64,000 nt of DNA from Crambe crambe (taxonomy: Eukaryota > Porifera > Demospongiae > Poecilosclerida > Crambeidae). This document shows, piece after piece, positions 41,191 through 64,000 of the stretch (position 1 is the stretch's first letter; each line of letters opens with the position of its first letter). Where the stretch lies: NCBI GenBank assembly GCA_963924555.1, contig OZ004596.1:3420139-3484138 (forward strand), read 5' to 3'. The notes beneath the pieces were generated by a model that made no database searches, had not been told where the DNA came from, and saw only the letters and a list, made by a program, of their open reading frames with translations. The translations under genes and the position numbers were made by a program.

Positions 41191-42781
41191 CAATTTGATG
41201 TGTGGCACTATAGCAATGAAATGTGGAATTCTCCCCACATCAATAGCTATTTCTCACTGCAGTAAAACTTCTCTGTCTAGTTATATTAGCCATGTGTTTT
41301 GATTACGAGTTAAAGTATCCATGGATAATTATTTGTGCTCCCACTCAAGTGAGAAGTGAGGAGACCCTCACAAAGTTCAAAATTCGCCACACAGGATGAA
41401 TAACACTCTACAAAGTCATGAAACCATGAAACTGAATCATTCATGACATTCTTGCAGCCTAATTATAAAACAGTCCTTTCTGAGTGGGTGTCCATATCAG
41501 ATCCAGCATCACACATTATCATAGGAAATTACTTAGCTTTTACTTGGGGTCAAAATTAAATAGATCTGACATGCACAAAGACACCCTTTTTTATGCTCTC
41601 AACTCTCCCCTGTGACAACGGAAGATGAGATCAAATCCTTTGAGGGCAAGCTGTGGTTTTTGTGGGCAATTTAGCTGCTTCTTATGGCTGCACTTTGCTG
41701 GTCCACTTATGGAACTTCAAATACCCACAAAGATATAGTGGACTCCCAAAACCAGGTGTCTCATATAAACTAAAATGAGCACGCCCATGCCAGGATGCCT
41801 TTTCTCTGAAATTAGATATTCCACTGTGTCAGACATCAGCTTCCTCACTCATTGGAATCCCTCCCCTCTGCAATGGCTCCATTCTACTGCTTCCCTCTTT
41901 ATCTAGTACTTCTCAAATTGCCACCCCCTCAGTTGAATGTTGACTGATTATATCAACCAGAGCAAACATGGAAGCCCTCCTATCTTTATAAAAGACTTTG
42001 AAGTGAACATAAAGCCATTTCAGACATCCTAATCTTAATGTCCATCATCGATTTCCTGTGTTTTATGTTAATAATTCTTTACCTAATGGTATATTTTAAA
42101 CCCTTTACCATATGCACATGCAGTCAGTGATTAGTAAAATGTTTTAATCTCCTCCTTGCATAGATTAAGAATCGTGACCCCTCCGGAAGGATCTCCACAC
42201 TAGCTCTGCATAACATGTCTGCACCATCATGTATCATTGTCCTGACCCCCTGCAGGTATAGCCTAGGGGTGGGGCTCATGCACCCCCCTCCTTCCAAATC
42301 TGGCTACACCAAAAATCAATCACTTCCCAATTAGTCAATAACACTGTAGAAAGACTCAAAGAACACTGTGTACTTGCTCCATGCACAATGTGCCGACTTA
42401 TGCTGCATTGGAATTAACCAGATCCAGCTGGAATATGACTCATTGGATCTGAGGTACCTGAAATTCAATGGATTAATATGTGGTCCTTAGTATTGTGGTA
42501 TTCAACTGTAGTATAGTACACCCTTTCAGTCAATGCAAAATGACAATGGCGATGATGATCTGTGAGTACATTCGGACTTGTGTTCACAGAAATATTAAAG
42601 ACTTTAGCTCCGCCCTGTATCCATACTGTAACCAAATTTGTAGTAAACAACTGTTTCTAATAAAAGCTCACTTGATTATTTGAGTTATGTTGCCTTGGGC
42701 TTGAGCTCGGTTCAGTGAGACGATTCAAGGTATAATATAGCCAAGACCTCCACTGAATACGCCCGTTTTATTTCACAGCAG

Positions 42782-46896
<4,115 letters not shown>

Positions 46897-47158
46897 GTGT
46901 TTATAAGCTTTTCTTTTTTACCACCACTCTTATGATAAATAATAAAAACAACAACAAAAACAAACAAACATGACATGTATTATTCACAACAATAATAACA
47001 ACAGTAAACTCAATAAGAGTCTTTCTTTTCCGTGACATTGTGGGTGATCGGCATCTGGTATATAAAAGAAAAGGACAATAAGTGAAATCTAATGATTGTG
47101 ACCAGATATTTTACATAGCCATATTGCCATCTTTTATAGATAGATTTCCTCTGTTAAG
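46897..47158. other. Convergent 3' spacer between KDM2 and P2X
   Basis: 262 bp, A-rich, with AATAAA-like signals near 46938 for the plus-strand gene. No coding feature. Confidence 0.6.
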
Positions 47159-54625
<7,467 letters not shown>

Positions 54626-55058
54626 GTCCTTCTGTTCTCGAAGACCTTAGCTGGACAGAAGCCGGCCACACCCACGTGCGCATAGCTACTGCGCATAATA
54701 ATATTCGTTCATTAAGGAAGTGGTAATGTTCATTGCATTGTAGTCGAATCCTGAAAAAAAAATTCCAGGTCTGGAGAAATTGTACTGTTACTACTTTTAT
54801 GAATAAGAACGAGGAGTAAACCTATAGTTAATCAATGTAAAGAGATCTGAAGACTGCTAGTTCTAAAAGAGTTCGCCTCTGCAAGTTATAAGGTAGCACC
54901 TTAGCTGCTAGTTATATTAAACTGGTTAGCTTGTATTAAATAATCTGTAGCAAGCTTATTCAGGTGACGTTAAGATAACTCTGAAACAACTTGCTAGCAT
55001 TATTAAAAAGTAGCATTTTTACCAGATATTTATATATATTTTCATAGCTCTTGTGATA
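54626..55058. promoter_or_regulatory. Bidirectional spacer between P2X and NOS
   Basis: 433 bp between divergent start codons. AT-rich, with a TATTTATATATATTTTC stretch at about 55025 just before the NOS start codon that could act as a TATA-like element. Shared control is inference. Confidence 0.5.
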
Positions 55059-58000
55059 ATGGAGGTAGTTACTGTCAACCTCAGCAAGGATCATGGACAG
55101 TTCCTTGGAATAGGATTCAAGAAACTTCTGAAACCTCCCTTTTGCCAAGTCTCCAAATTGGTCGAGCATGGAATAGCTGCAAAGTCTGGATCAGTCCACG
55201 AAGGAGACTTGTTACTGAGTGTGAATGGAATTAATGTGCAGCATCTTACCCCTGATGAAGTTAGAGGTGTCTTGAGCCGCTATAGTGGTGATCCTAACAT
55301 AGTACTGGAGTTGAACCGTCTCAAAACCACTGAAAACAGCATCAATGGAGGAGATAAGGAGCCTGTGGTGAATGGCTATCCTGTGATTAATATAGAGGAC
55401 CATCATTCGACAAATAATCAAGTAGATGGAAGTAGCTCCTCTCAAAAACGTCAAAAATGGGGGAACCGGCGTGAACGTCGAGTCAACATAATGCAGCCTG
55501 GAAATGGAAGTCTTCTGCCTGATATCAGTGAAGGAGTTGCAGATAAAAACTCTCTGAACGTTATTGACATTTCTGAAGTCACTGAGAGACACTCTCTCAC
55601 TCCTGAAATGTCAAGGAAGCCTTTAGAAGAATTCAATCGAGCGTCCTTACGGACCAGCAAGAGCTTAGACTTGGCCAACTTGCCTCAGTGGAGAGCCAAT
55701 GCAGCTCCCAGCATCACTCTACATAATCTCCTTGATAGCACTGAAATGACAGACAGACTTCACACCAAGGGAATGAAGGTATGATTTATTTATATTATGA
55801 GGCTAAAACCACAAATGATAGTATCAGCTTGGTGGTTGGTATTAAAAATTATTTAAGTGCAGGTGTGAGAGAGCTGTGGCCTGGTAAGTCTTGGCAGTAT
55901 AATTATAGACTTATAATATATAAACTCAGAAGAGTTGGTAACTGAGTTAGAAAGTAGGTATTCTATTACTCTATGTGGGAAATTCCTTTGGTAATTGTTG
56001 GAATGCATTATTGCATGAGGGCGTAGTCAATTGCATGCATGTGGACAATACACTGTACCAATTCTATAGCCATGCTCTCATATCCCTCAATAAATCATTC
56101 ATACCTGCACAGTCTTGCATCATATCCACAGGATCCTGTGAGGACAGCAATGATTTCACTATTTGATCAGCTATGAATGTGCATTCTTCTGCACATATAA
56201 CTTATTTCTGTATGCAACCATTTAGAATAGCTAGATAGTGAAAGAAGTTCAGCCAGTTATTGGGTTGCAATGAGAGAGATCCAGCAACTTTAAGTGGAAT
56301 GTAGACTTGGTTTGACGTCTTTATGCAGCACAGAACCTCTCTCAATTTGGCATAATTATTTCAGTCACTAAAATTTTGACACTCAAAACGTTGATGCTTT
56401 GTACGACTTTGGCTTTCCAAGACAATAACTGGCAGAAGAAAGTGATAATCTGGTCGATTAATACTTGCCAGTTAGCGAGTAGTTGAGAGTGACTATGTGC
56501 AAAGCAACTCTCTTTTGGTGGAATTTGCGAGGACGATAGATAAAAAAAGAGTAAATTATTGCCCTGAGTCATGTATATGTGGGTTAAAATCATTAATGAG
56601 GGGTTAAAATCATTAATAAGGGGTTAAATAATCAATCTCAAAGTTTCAACTTGCTCTCAAACACCTGCAACTTCTGGAATACAATTTCTTTTTTAAAAAT
56701 CGCAGAGTGAAAGGTAGTCAGAAGACAGCAAAGAGCAACAGGGCAAACTGGAGTATACCCTGCAATTATTCATTTGATGAGTGTGTAATGAACATTAATT
56801 TTTAATTCAGGAATATAAAGAAACGGGTTGCCAGGATCGTTACTGCAAAGGAGCCTTCATGCAGCTCAAGCCCAAACGTCCATATGCTACTATGCGACCA
56901 AAGGATGATGTGTATCCTCTGGCTGAAGACTTTATGAAGCAGTATTTTGAATCAAAGAAAGTGTAAGTCTTTGTGCAGTAGATACCAACATGCACACGTC
57001 CTAGTTATTTATGTTTTTTTATATCTTGATAATCCTCAACTAGACATTGTAGGGCAATATCTGGTGGATAAGCATGTTATCTGTACTCATTTATCTTTTT
57101 TTTCCTTCCTATTCTATCTGCATACTATTACACATAACACTATTACACAGTGCTTTAGGAAATGATACTTATTATGCTTTCTTTCCATTCTATCCGCATT
57201 ATTACAGGAAATGTGATACAGTCGTTATCTTTCTTTCTATGCTTTTAGGAAATGATACTTAGTATGCTTGTTTATCTTTTCTTTCTCTTCCTTCCCCATT
57301 ATCACAGTGCTTTAGGAAATGAGTATGAGAACAAACTTGCAGTTCGTCTCTGGCAAATCCAGCAAGAAATAGAAGAGAAGGGTCATTATGAACTGACCTA
57401 TGAGGAACTTGTGTTTGGAGCTCGGACTGCTTGGCGAAATGCCCCACGCTGTGTCAACAGAATCATCTGGCGACAACTAGAGGTATAATTGAACAGCATA
57501 CTTCCTGGCCATTCTTAATCTCATTTGATAATAGTGTTAGAAAATTGCTTTGGTTTTCCTGGCTAATAACTGATTTCCTGCCTCAGGAGGCTTGCATGCA
57601 TGTATAATAGTAATGGTCTATCTCATAGTCTTACATAGTCTACAATATCTGAACACTCCTCTAGCTAGCTACAAATGGCCAAGTATTATTGCTTCTATTC
57701 TAGCTTCTAGGAATTAAAGTACCGCAAGAGCATAATTACAATCATTCACTTAATTCCCTAATCCATAAAACAACATTAGAATGTGTGAGATATATTATTT
57801 AAAAAGTACACCTGCACAAGTATATGCAATGGTTGGTGAAACTAAGTTGAAGAGCTTATATATACTAATAGGACTTGTTGGCCACTGGTGAGTGCATGAT
57901 TATCATTAGTTATGACTGTGAATTCATTATGCTGTTTTTCTTCCAAGGGCAACACCAAGTAGAACAAGTTAGTCTTTAAAAGACTAGGAATGCCTTGGCA

Positions 58001-61000
58001 CTTCAGTGCAACCTTTATTATTGTTATCATTAAACTTTCTAAATAATGCGCACTGAGAAACATGGTAAGGTTATAGTATTTACACAGCTAGTATTCTTGC
58101 TGTTCAATGCTTTTGAACTGCCATTTTGAATGGTTATTCTCACACATAGCTTGATTGAAGTATGTGTATTAGATTCTCTCATTGGAAGCCTCAAAGTCTT
58201 AGTTCTGAGATTCTCCTTCACCATATGGCTCTCTCTTTGGCACTTCAAACGATCACTAGTTCGTGTACACTCCAATCTCTGTTGTTTTTGTTCAGTGCTG
58301 TCTTTTAGTCCTCTGCATGTCATAATGGACTTGATTTGTTGACAAAGACGGCCAAGAAGCATCAGTACTTTCTTCACAGTGTAGAGTTACCGCATAGTGA
58401 CTGCGAGCCTGAGCCTGAGTCTGTAGATCTGTTTGTCCTTAGTACTGTAGTAGAGTTTGTGTAGCCTCTAGAGCTAATGCACGTGCTCGATACGCATCAT
58501 CGTGCATCATTGCGTGTGCACGTGAAATGTACCACCATAGTCACCTCCAGCACTGTGCCTCGGCACTTTGGTGCCAAGGCAAAAATGATAAGAAGTAGCG
58601 TGAATATTATTTCTGGTCATGCCTGCAAAAGGGACTCGAGTTTTGAGAGAAGCTAGTTTCTTGCTCCCTCTGTTGAATTATGAAGCTTTCTACTTTGGTC
58701 TAAGCTTATCAGAGCTTTAAACCATAAGATCTGGGATCATAGGTTCAAATTGCACTCTATCAATTTATAATACCTATGCTACGTAGAGAAAAGAAAAATG
58801 TCATCCTGCTGGCCTCACTATCTGTGTGTTCTCAGCAGCAGAATTTGCATTACATTATTTAGTTCTACTTGGTATGTATTTTATTTTTTTATATTAAAAA
58901 CAGGTTCTTGATTGTCGTCATGCCAACACGTCCAAGGACATGTTTGAAGCAATAAAACATCACATCAAATTTGCAAATAATGGAGGAAACTTGAGGTACA
59001 TAATAGTTGTGTCCCCTGTCTATCCCCTCTGGCTATCATCCCCTGGTTATCACCTGATTCCCCCCTGGCTATCACCTGATTCCCCCCTGGTTATCACCTG
59101 ATTCCCCCCTGGCTATCAGCTAGATTCCATCAGTGCTCTCATGATAATGCCCACATATGTAAGTCAAGGAATCTATCAATGAAGAGAAAGGCCCTTTAAA
59201 GGGGTTTGCATTTTAGTCCACTTGTGCAATCTGGCCAGCCTCCTCACCTATCATTAAAGTAGCCAAAGTATAATAATAAATCTACTACCCTACCTGGTTA
59301 TTCATACTCATCAAGGTGTCAAAGATTGCATGAATATTCCATTTCCTTGTTACTGTCGTAGCATTATTCATACTCATCAAGGTGTCGAAGACCATGAATA
59401 TTCCATTTCCTTATGACTGTCGTAGCATTAGTCATACTAGACCACAAATGAATAATGGCCTTTTCAAACTGCATTTTGTATGGTCCTTCACTGGACTGCA
59501 ATTCATCTTCAGAATGGTCCTTCACTGGACTGCAGTTCATATGGAGTGTGGACTACAGTTCATATGGAGTGTAGTGGTCTTTCATTGGACTACAGTTCAG
59601 TTCATATGGTCCTTCATTGGACTGCACTGCAGTTCATGGAGTGTATGATGGACTGCAGTTCATATGGAGTTCACATGGTCCTTCACTGGACTGCAGTTCA
59701 TAATGGAGTGCAGTTCATATGGTCTGCAGTTCAGTTTATATGGTTCTCCACTGGACTGCAATACATATGGACTGCAGTTTATAATATGGACAGACTGCTT
59801 CATTTGGTCCTTCACAGGACTGCAGATGGACTGCAGTTCATCTCATCCTTCATGAGGGTTCACTATCAAGTGCTTATAATGACACTGGCAGTCGACAGGT
59901 ATACATTATTGAAAGTACAACACACTGTTACTTAGTGGCATCTTAATTAGAAAGCTGCAGTGCACCAACATACATGGATGTATTGGCTTCTTCTCTTAGA
60001 GCATACCTGATCAGAGCCAACTTCTTGGTGGTTCTGCAGTACTGATGAATTTATAGCAGGCTTTCAGTGCTTATAGGACTTCAGAGCTAAGAGAATTATG
60101 AGAGCAATGCACCAGCACATTACAGTGTAGTCACAACTGTGCATGGTAGCAGCATTAGATATGCCATGCATGCCTCCTAGATACAGAGTATGTGCAGTTG
60201 GAGCTGGTTGACCAGTGCAATTATCGTACAGAGTACAAGCTTAAATTTGCTGCTCAATTTAATGCCAATATACGTACCTCCAGTCTCTTTACTGCTCAAG
60301 ATACTTCAGTTATATAGCACAACTTGATAATTTTGTTGAGAAATGGCTAGTGGCTTTGGTCTTGGTATTTGGTTTAAAATATCCCAACCATTTATACGTA
60401 GAACACATGGCTGAAGTTTGGGACAATTTCATTAAGAATGGCTTATTTAATAGAGGATTTTCTACATGGGATGGGATGGGACTCTATGTCACAGTAGCCA
60501 ACTGTGAAACATTTGCCTGGTATACATTACAGTAGAAAGTTACCTGCAGTGCCTGGTGTGCAGTAAAAGTTACCCTAACCAATGTCTCAGGCATTTCTGC
60601 AGTCCAGGTCAGCATATATGATATGTCTCAGGACCAGGCCTTTTGGGAGAGATGAAAACGGCATATGTGACCACTGAATGATGTAATGTTAGTATTATGT
60701 TTTATACGCATAATACGAGAAAGTGCATACACAGGCGTTCAGTGATTGGAGTCATGATCTCTTTCTGCAGGTCCACCATTACAATATTTCCACAACGTAC
60801 CAAGTCCAATGCTGACTTCCGTGTGTGGAACTCGCAACTCATTGGCTATGCAGGTTACAAGAATGTAGACGGCACTATCCTAGGGGACCCTGCCAATGTG
60901 GAGTTCACTGAAGTAAGCCATTTTACAGAAAATGCAGCTCCTTGGTAACCACTTTCGAGCATGCTCATTACCTCACAGTATTATCTGGGCATTACACATT

Positions 61001-61401
61001 GACTTGTTTGAAATCTGAAGGATCTTATCGGCAGAAGTTGCATAACTAGATGTGCTTCTAGTTTGGAACCATTACCTCATATTTATGTATCTGTGCTGTG
61101 CCTCTGTGGGTTCCTTTCAACAAATTGTGGATTGGATATTGTGTGATTTTCCCAGATGTGCATAGAGGAACTAGGTTGGACTCCCCCTCGTACTTCTTTC
61201 GATGTCCTGCCTCTAGTGCTACAAGCTAATGGCGGAGATCCTGAGTCCTTTGAAATTCCTCCTGAACTTGTGCTGCAGTGTAACATCAAGCATCCAGAGT
61301 AAGTCTGTCAGTCTAATACAGTGAGACTAGCTGGCAATACGAGATTTCTTGTATGGCCTTAGCTAGCTATCTGATAATACGTACATAAGAAGATTGATTG
61401 C

Positions 61402-61451
<50 letters not shown>

Positions 61452-63949
61452 CTTCCGGAATGAGACATACTTCTGGAATGAGAGAGAATGGGGTATATTT
61501 CTGGAATAGCGATGTAGAATATACACATCTCCATAATCAATTCTTGCTTCTTTTATTCTCCAGATATGACTGGTTTGAGGAGTTGGGTTTAAAGTGGTAT
61601 GCACTTCCAGCTGTATCATGCCTGCTCTTGGACTGCGGAGGACTGGAGTTTCCCGGTGTGCCTTTTAATGGGTGGTACATGGGCACTGAGATTGCTCGAG
61701 ACTTGGGCGACTCCAACAGATACAACTCCCTCAAGGTACCTACCGTAGATCACATCTCTTAGTTCCATACAACTCCTCAAGAGACGTAGAAGAGTCCATT
61801 TCAGTATGCCTGTAGCTAAGGGGTTTACCAGACCAGGAGATGGAAGAGTGGTTGAATGTTCCCTCTCCCCATTATGTGGGTTACTTGGTTAGCTCCATAT
61901 GAGATCATGCATAGGATGTGTGTGGTTTCTCAGAGGAAATCATCATGATAATATACCTGGAAGTACGTCTCAGGTTTCCCTGTATCCATGGACTGAGCAT
62001 GTGTAGTCAGTCAGTAGCTTTGTCATTGGGAGCTGCAGTAGCAATGGTCATTATCATCTTCCCTTTCTTTTCAGCCAATTGCTACAAAGATGGGTATCAA
62101 CACACAGACCAACAAGCTATGGAAGGACAGGGCCATGGTCGAACTAAACGTTGCAATCTTGCACAGTTTTCAGGTAAAATGTGTACTATAGAGTTTTATT
62201 CAGCAGCAGTAGAACAATCTGGTGGACCTTAGGCTATTTCAAGTTGTCTTATCTTCAATAGAATTAGTTCTTACCTTTAGATGGTTTTGTTTCATAAAGC
62301 TAATTTTTATGAGAACTAAATCATGTTAGCTGAGAGAAGTAAGCAGAGTTTGGTCATCTTGCCTAACAATAAACTGGTCCATCTATATAATTGAATTTTA
62401 ATAGTGAAATCACAGTAGAAGTGTATCATGTTATTCCTTTCATGGGGTTTAGATGATGGCAAGTGACTTTGCTTTCCAACATTGATTATGATTACAAACC
62501 ACAAGTTGTTAATACTATTAGTCCTCTGGGCATGGAGTCTTTACCTAACAGCTGTGTATGGTGAAATAAGGCTTCACAGTCACCCAAGTGACTTCAAATT
62601 ACAGCTTCCATGTTTGCTACAAGCATGCAAATTTTTGAGAGGTTTTATAATTGTATGGTATGAGCTACTGATGGTCAATGGTTGCTGTATTGTTTTGTGG
62701 ACCTGTTGTTAAATCTTTCTCATACATGTGCTGACCTCTGGAATTTTAGTTGGACCTGTTATTGAATTTTTCTTTGACCAATATGGAATTTAGAGTGGCA
62801 TAATTATATTTCTGGTATTATTTTTGGTGGGAGATCACATGACTGCATAATTAGTTGAGTTCAATTGTTTGAGTGGTAATCTTGAACTCAAATAGTTGAT
62901 TGTTTCGGTGTTGGATTTTTCAGTCATATCAAGTAGCATTGCTTGACGTAATCACACACATGCATGGCATTCCTGAATGTAACTTGAACATCCATATATT
63001 ATGGCATCTTGTATGTACATTAGTGCCTGCAGACATACACACATGCATGTACATGTGTGCCTATACTTGCATGTACATGGTATACATGTAGACATACTTG
63101 CATGTACATGGTATACATGTAGACATACTTGCATATACATGGTATACATGTAGACATACTTGCATGTACATGGTATACATGTAGACATACTTGCATGTAC
63201 TTGGTATGCATGTAGACATACTTGCATGTACATGTAATACATATAGACGTATGTACTTGCATGTTACTGCATGGAATAATGCATGACATCTTGAATATTT
63301 GCCTTGTATAATATCCATGCCCGTGCCTGGCGTACCCCACTTATTTTCACTGATTCCACGAGTTCACCCTATTTTGGTTGGACCCTCCCTGCATACATGA
63401 TGGTATTCTCGGCAATAGCCCCGCCCACCTGTCCTTATACAGGAACATTCCTGACTCTTTGACTGACATTCCTAGCTCTTGTTGGATCAGGTGCACACGC
63501 AGGAGTAACTAGAATCACTGGCCAATAACTCCCCCTCTCCTAATTGACGCCTTTATTTAACGTTGGAAATTTTATTCATAGAAAATAGCTGAAATAATAT
63601 TATTCATAGAGAGAAATATTGTTATTCATAGTTATTGTAGCTCCTTAATTAGATATTAAAAAGTTCAATGGACTCTGTACTGTGTCCCTGAGGTGCAGGC
63701 GATTAAATGTGCCGCTGGCTGTGATGCATAGTATTCTGAGGGTTTCATCATGCAACTTTGTATCATCATCATAATTGTCATTTCTTATTATTTTAGAGTG
63801 CTAACTTCTCAATAGTGGATCATCATTCCACCACGGAGAGCTTCATGACTCACATCAAGTCTGAGACTCAGACTCGAGGTGGTTGTCCAGCAGACTGGGT
63901 GTGGATCGTGCCTCCCATTTCAGGATCCATCACACCAGTGTTCCATCAG
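55059..63949 (+). CDS. NOS1: PDZ-containing nitric oxide synthase, 5' part (open at window edge)
   Basis: NOS makes NO and citrulline from arginine. Nine exons are seen (55059-55778, 56811-56962, 57308-57482, 58904-58995, 60771-60912, 61156-61298, 61564-61735, 62075-62173, 63797-63949), 616 codons, in phase; a GT donor at 63950 shows it continues. Residues 1 to about 88 form a PDZ domain with carboxylate loop LGIGF, as in vertebrate nNOS. A Ser-rich linker follows (to 240). The oxygenase domain has the zinc CxxxxC (C247, C252), the heme Cys339 in [70 protein letters not shown] with the arginine-binding Glu, and [20 protein letters not shown]. The usual Gly of CxGR is Asn341. Calmodulin-binding and reductase domains lie outside the window. 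The gene is divergent from P2X. Confidence 0.95.
57085..57320 (+). repeat. Diverged tandem copies of the NOS exon 3 acceptor region
   Basis: Pyrimidine tract, AG, then GAAATGATACTT or GAAATGTGATAC recur at acceptors ending 57150, 57207 and 57248 before the true one at 57307. The copy at 57150 repeats 15 bases of the exon start (TGCTTTAGGAAATGA). Spacing is 40 to 60 bp. Confidence 0.8.
58556..58581. repeat. Short hairpin in NOS intron 3
   Basis: TGCCTCGGCAC and GTGCCAAGGCA are inverted with one mismatch around TTTG. Role unknown. Confidence 0.5.
58690..58775 (+). mobile_element. Possible tRNA-derived SINE remnant
   Basis: TGGTCTAAGCTTATCAGAGC resembles a pol III A box with D-arm, and GGTTCAAATTGCACTC, about 36 bases after its end, resembles a B box with T-arm. 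Spacing is tRNA-like, but the stems are eroded, so this is not a functional tRNA call. A SINE head is the likeliest source. Confidence 0.3.
59015..59130. repeat. CCCCTGGTTATCACCTGATT minisatellite
   Basis: Five units of CCCCTGG(C/T)TATCACCTGATTC in NOS intron 4. Confidence 0.85.
59478..59850. repeat. CACTGGACTGCAGTTCATATGG minisatellite
   Basis: More than ten variable units of ACTGCAGTTCATATGG and GGTCCTTCACTGG in NOS intron 4. Confidence 0.85.
61403..61449. repeat. (GA)n microsatellite
   Basis: About 46 bp of GA in NOS intron 6; purine-rich in gene sense and not near the acceptor. Confidence 0.95.
63060..63245. repeat. 30-bp TACTTGCATGTACATGG minisatellite
   Basis: Six units of ACTTGCATGTACATGGTATAC-ATGTAGACAT in NOS intron 8. 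Confidence 0.92.
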
Positions 63950-64000
63950 GTCAGTATTCAATGCATGATATCCACATACAATTAATGGTCACCAGGTCAG

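Larger units (their letters stand above)
40009..42781. other. Spacer between the ITPRID-like gene and KDM2
   Basis: The first 550 bp is probably 3' untranslated and flanking sequence (T-rich, AATAAA at about 40534). No gene is recognised after that. A 76-codon minus-strand open frame at 41056-40826 is not recognised and may belong to an interspersed repeat. The stretch also holds a T34 run and a minisatellite. Confidence 0.5.

Noticed and set aside
58039-58377. 112-codon basic minus-strand frame in NOS intron 3
   Set aside because: Unrecognised, antisense within an intron, no splice logic or neighbouring coding support.
59382-59935. Plus-strand frames of 60-150 codons with SFTGLQFI and HWTAVH repeats
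   Set aside because: Minisatellite in NOS intron 4. Splicing from exon 58904-58995 to 60771 is in phase without them.
62952-63340. Minus-strand frames with repeated [16 protein letters not shown]-like units
   Set aside because: Translation of the 30-bp minisatellite in NOS intron 8.

Overview
The window is nuclear DNA of an animal, and the gene set points to a non-bilaterian, most likely a demosponge. It is AT-rich, with short GT-AG introns (54 bp to a few hundred bp, a few above 1 kb), very short spacers between genes, many TC/GA microsatellites and minisatellites, and metazoan-type proteins. The species assignment is inference from gene content and gene density. I see no bacterial, viral or organellar genes, no rRNA and no intact tRNA.

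Layout, left to right. 1-2340: probable decayed retroelement on the minus strand with short duplications. 2340-4641: no convincing gene, several interspersed repeats. 4642-5880 (+): C-terminal exons of phosphatidylserine decarboxylase. 6340-11908 (-): a 12-exon, 830-residue protein joining a degenerate Nudix domain, degenerate EF-hands and an intact PPP phosphatase domain. 12055-14129 (+): an unrecognised 322-residue protein, divergent from the phosphatase gene. 14259-15326 (+): intronless OMA1-type mitochondrial metalloprotease. 15622-21445 (-): rabaptin. 21816-34838 (-): a spinster-type MFS transporter with a 3.9-kb first intron. 35058-40008 (+): a large Ser-rich protein with a candidate KRAP/ITPRID IP3-receptor-binding motif. 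42782-46896 (+): a KDM2-type JmjC demethylase that ends before any CXXC/PHD/F-box/LRR region. 47159-54625 (-): a complete P2X ATP-gated channel. 55059 to the right edge (+): a PDZ-containing nitric oxide synthase, open at the window end.

Exon structures were assembled by hand from reading-frame continuity, splice consensus and protein similarity. For the phosphatase, orphan, rabaptin, spinster, ITPRID-like, KDM2 and P2X genes the exon lengths sum to whole codons with consistent junction phases. One rabaptin junction needed a non-obvious donor to stay in phase.

Genes are often head-to-head (phosphatase/orphan 146 bp apart, spinster/ITPRID-like 219 bp, P2X/NOS 433 bp) or tail-to-tail with spacers of about 260-460 bp. 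Functionally the right half is rich in calcium and nitric-oxide signalling: an ATP-gated cation channel paired divergently with an nNOS-like enzyme, and a candidate IP3-receptor-associated protein nearby. Membrane and organelle biology fills the rest: PISD, OMA1, rabaptin, spinster.

The most unusual signals are (1) the pseudo-Nudix/EF-hand/PPP fusion and (2) repeated coupling of splice sites to tandem repeats: a P2X 5' splice site copied eight more times in its intron, NOS and phosphatase 3' splice sites embedded in diverged tandem copies, and TC microsatellites acting as polypyrimidine tracts for a P2X and a phosphatase exon.
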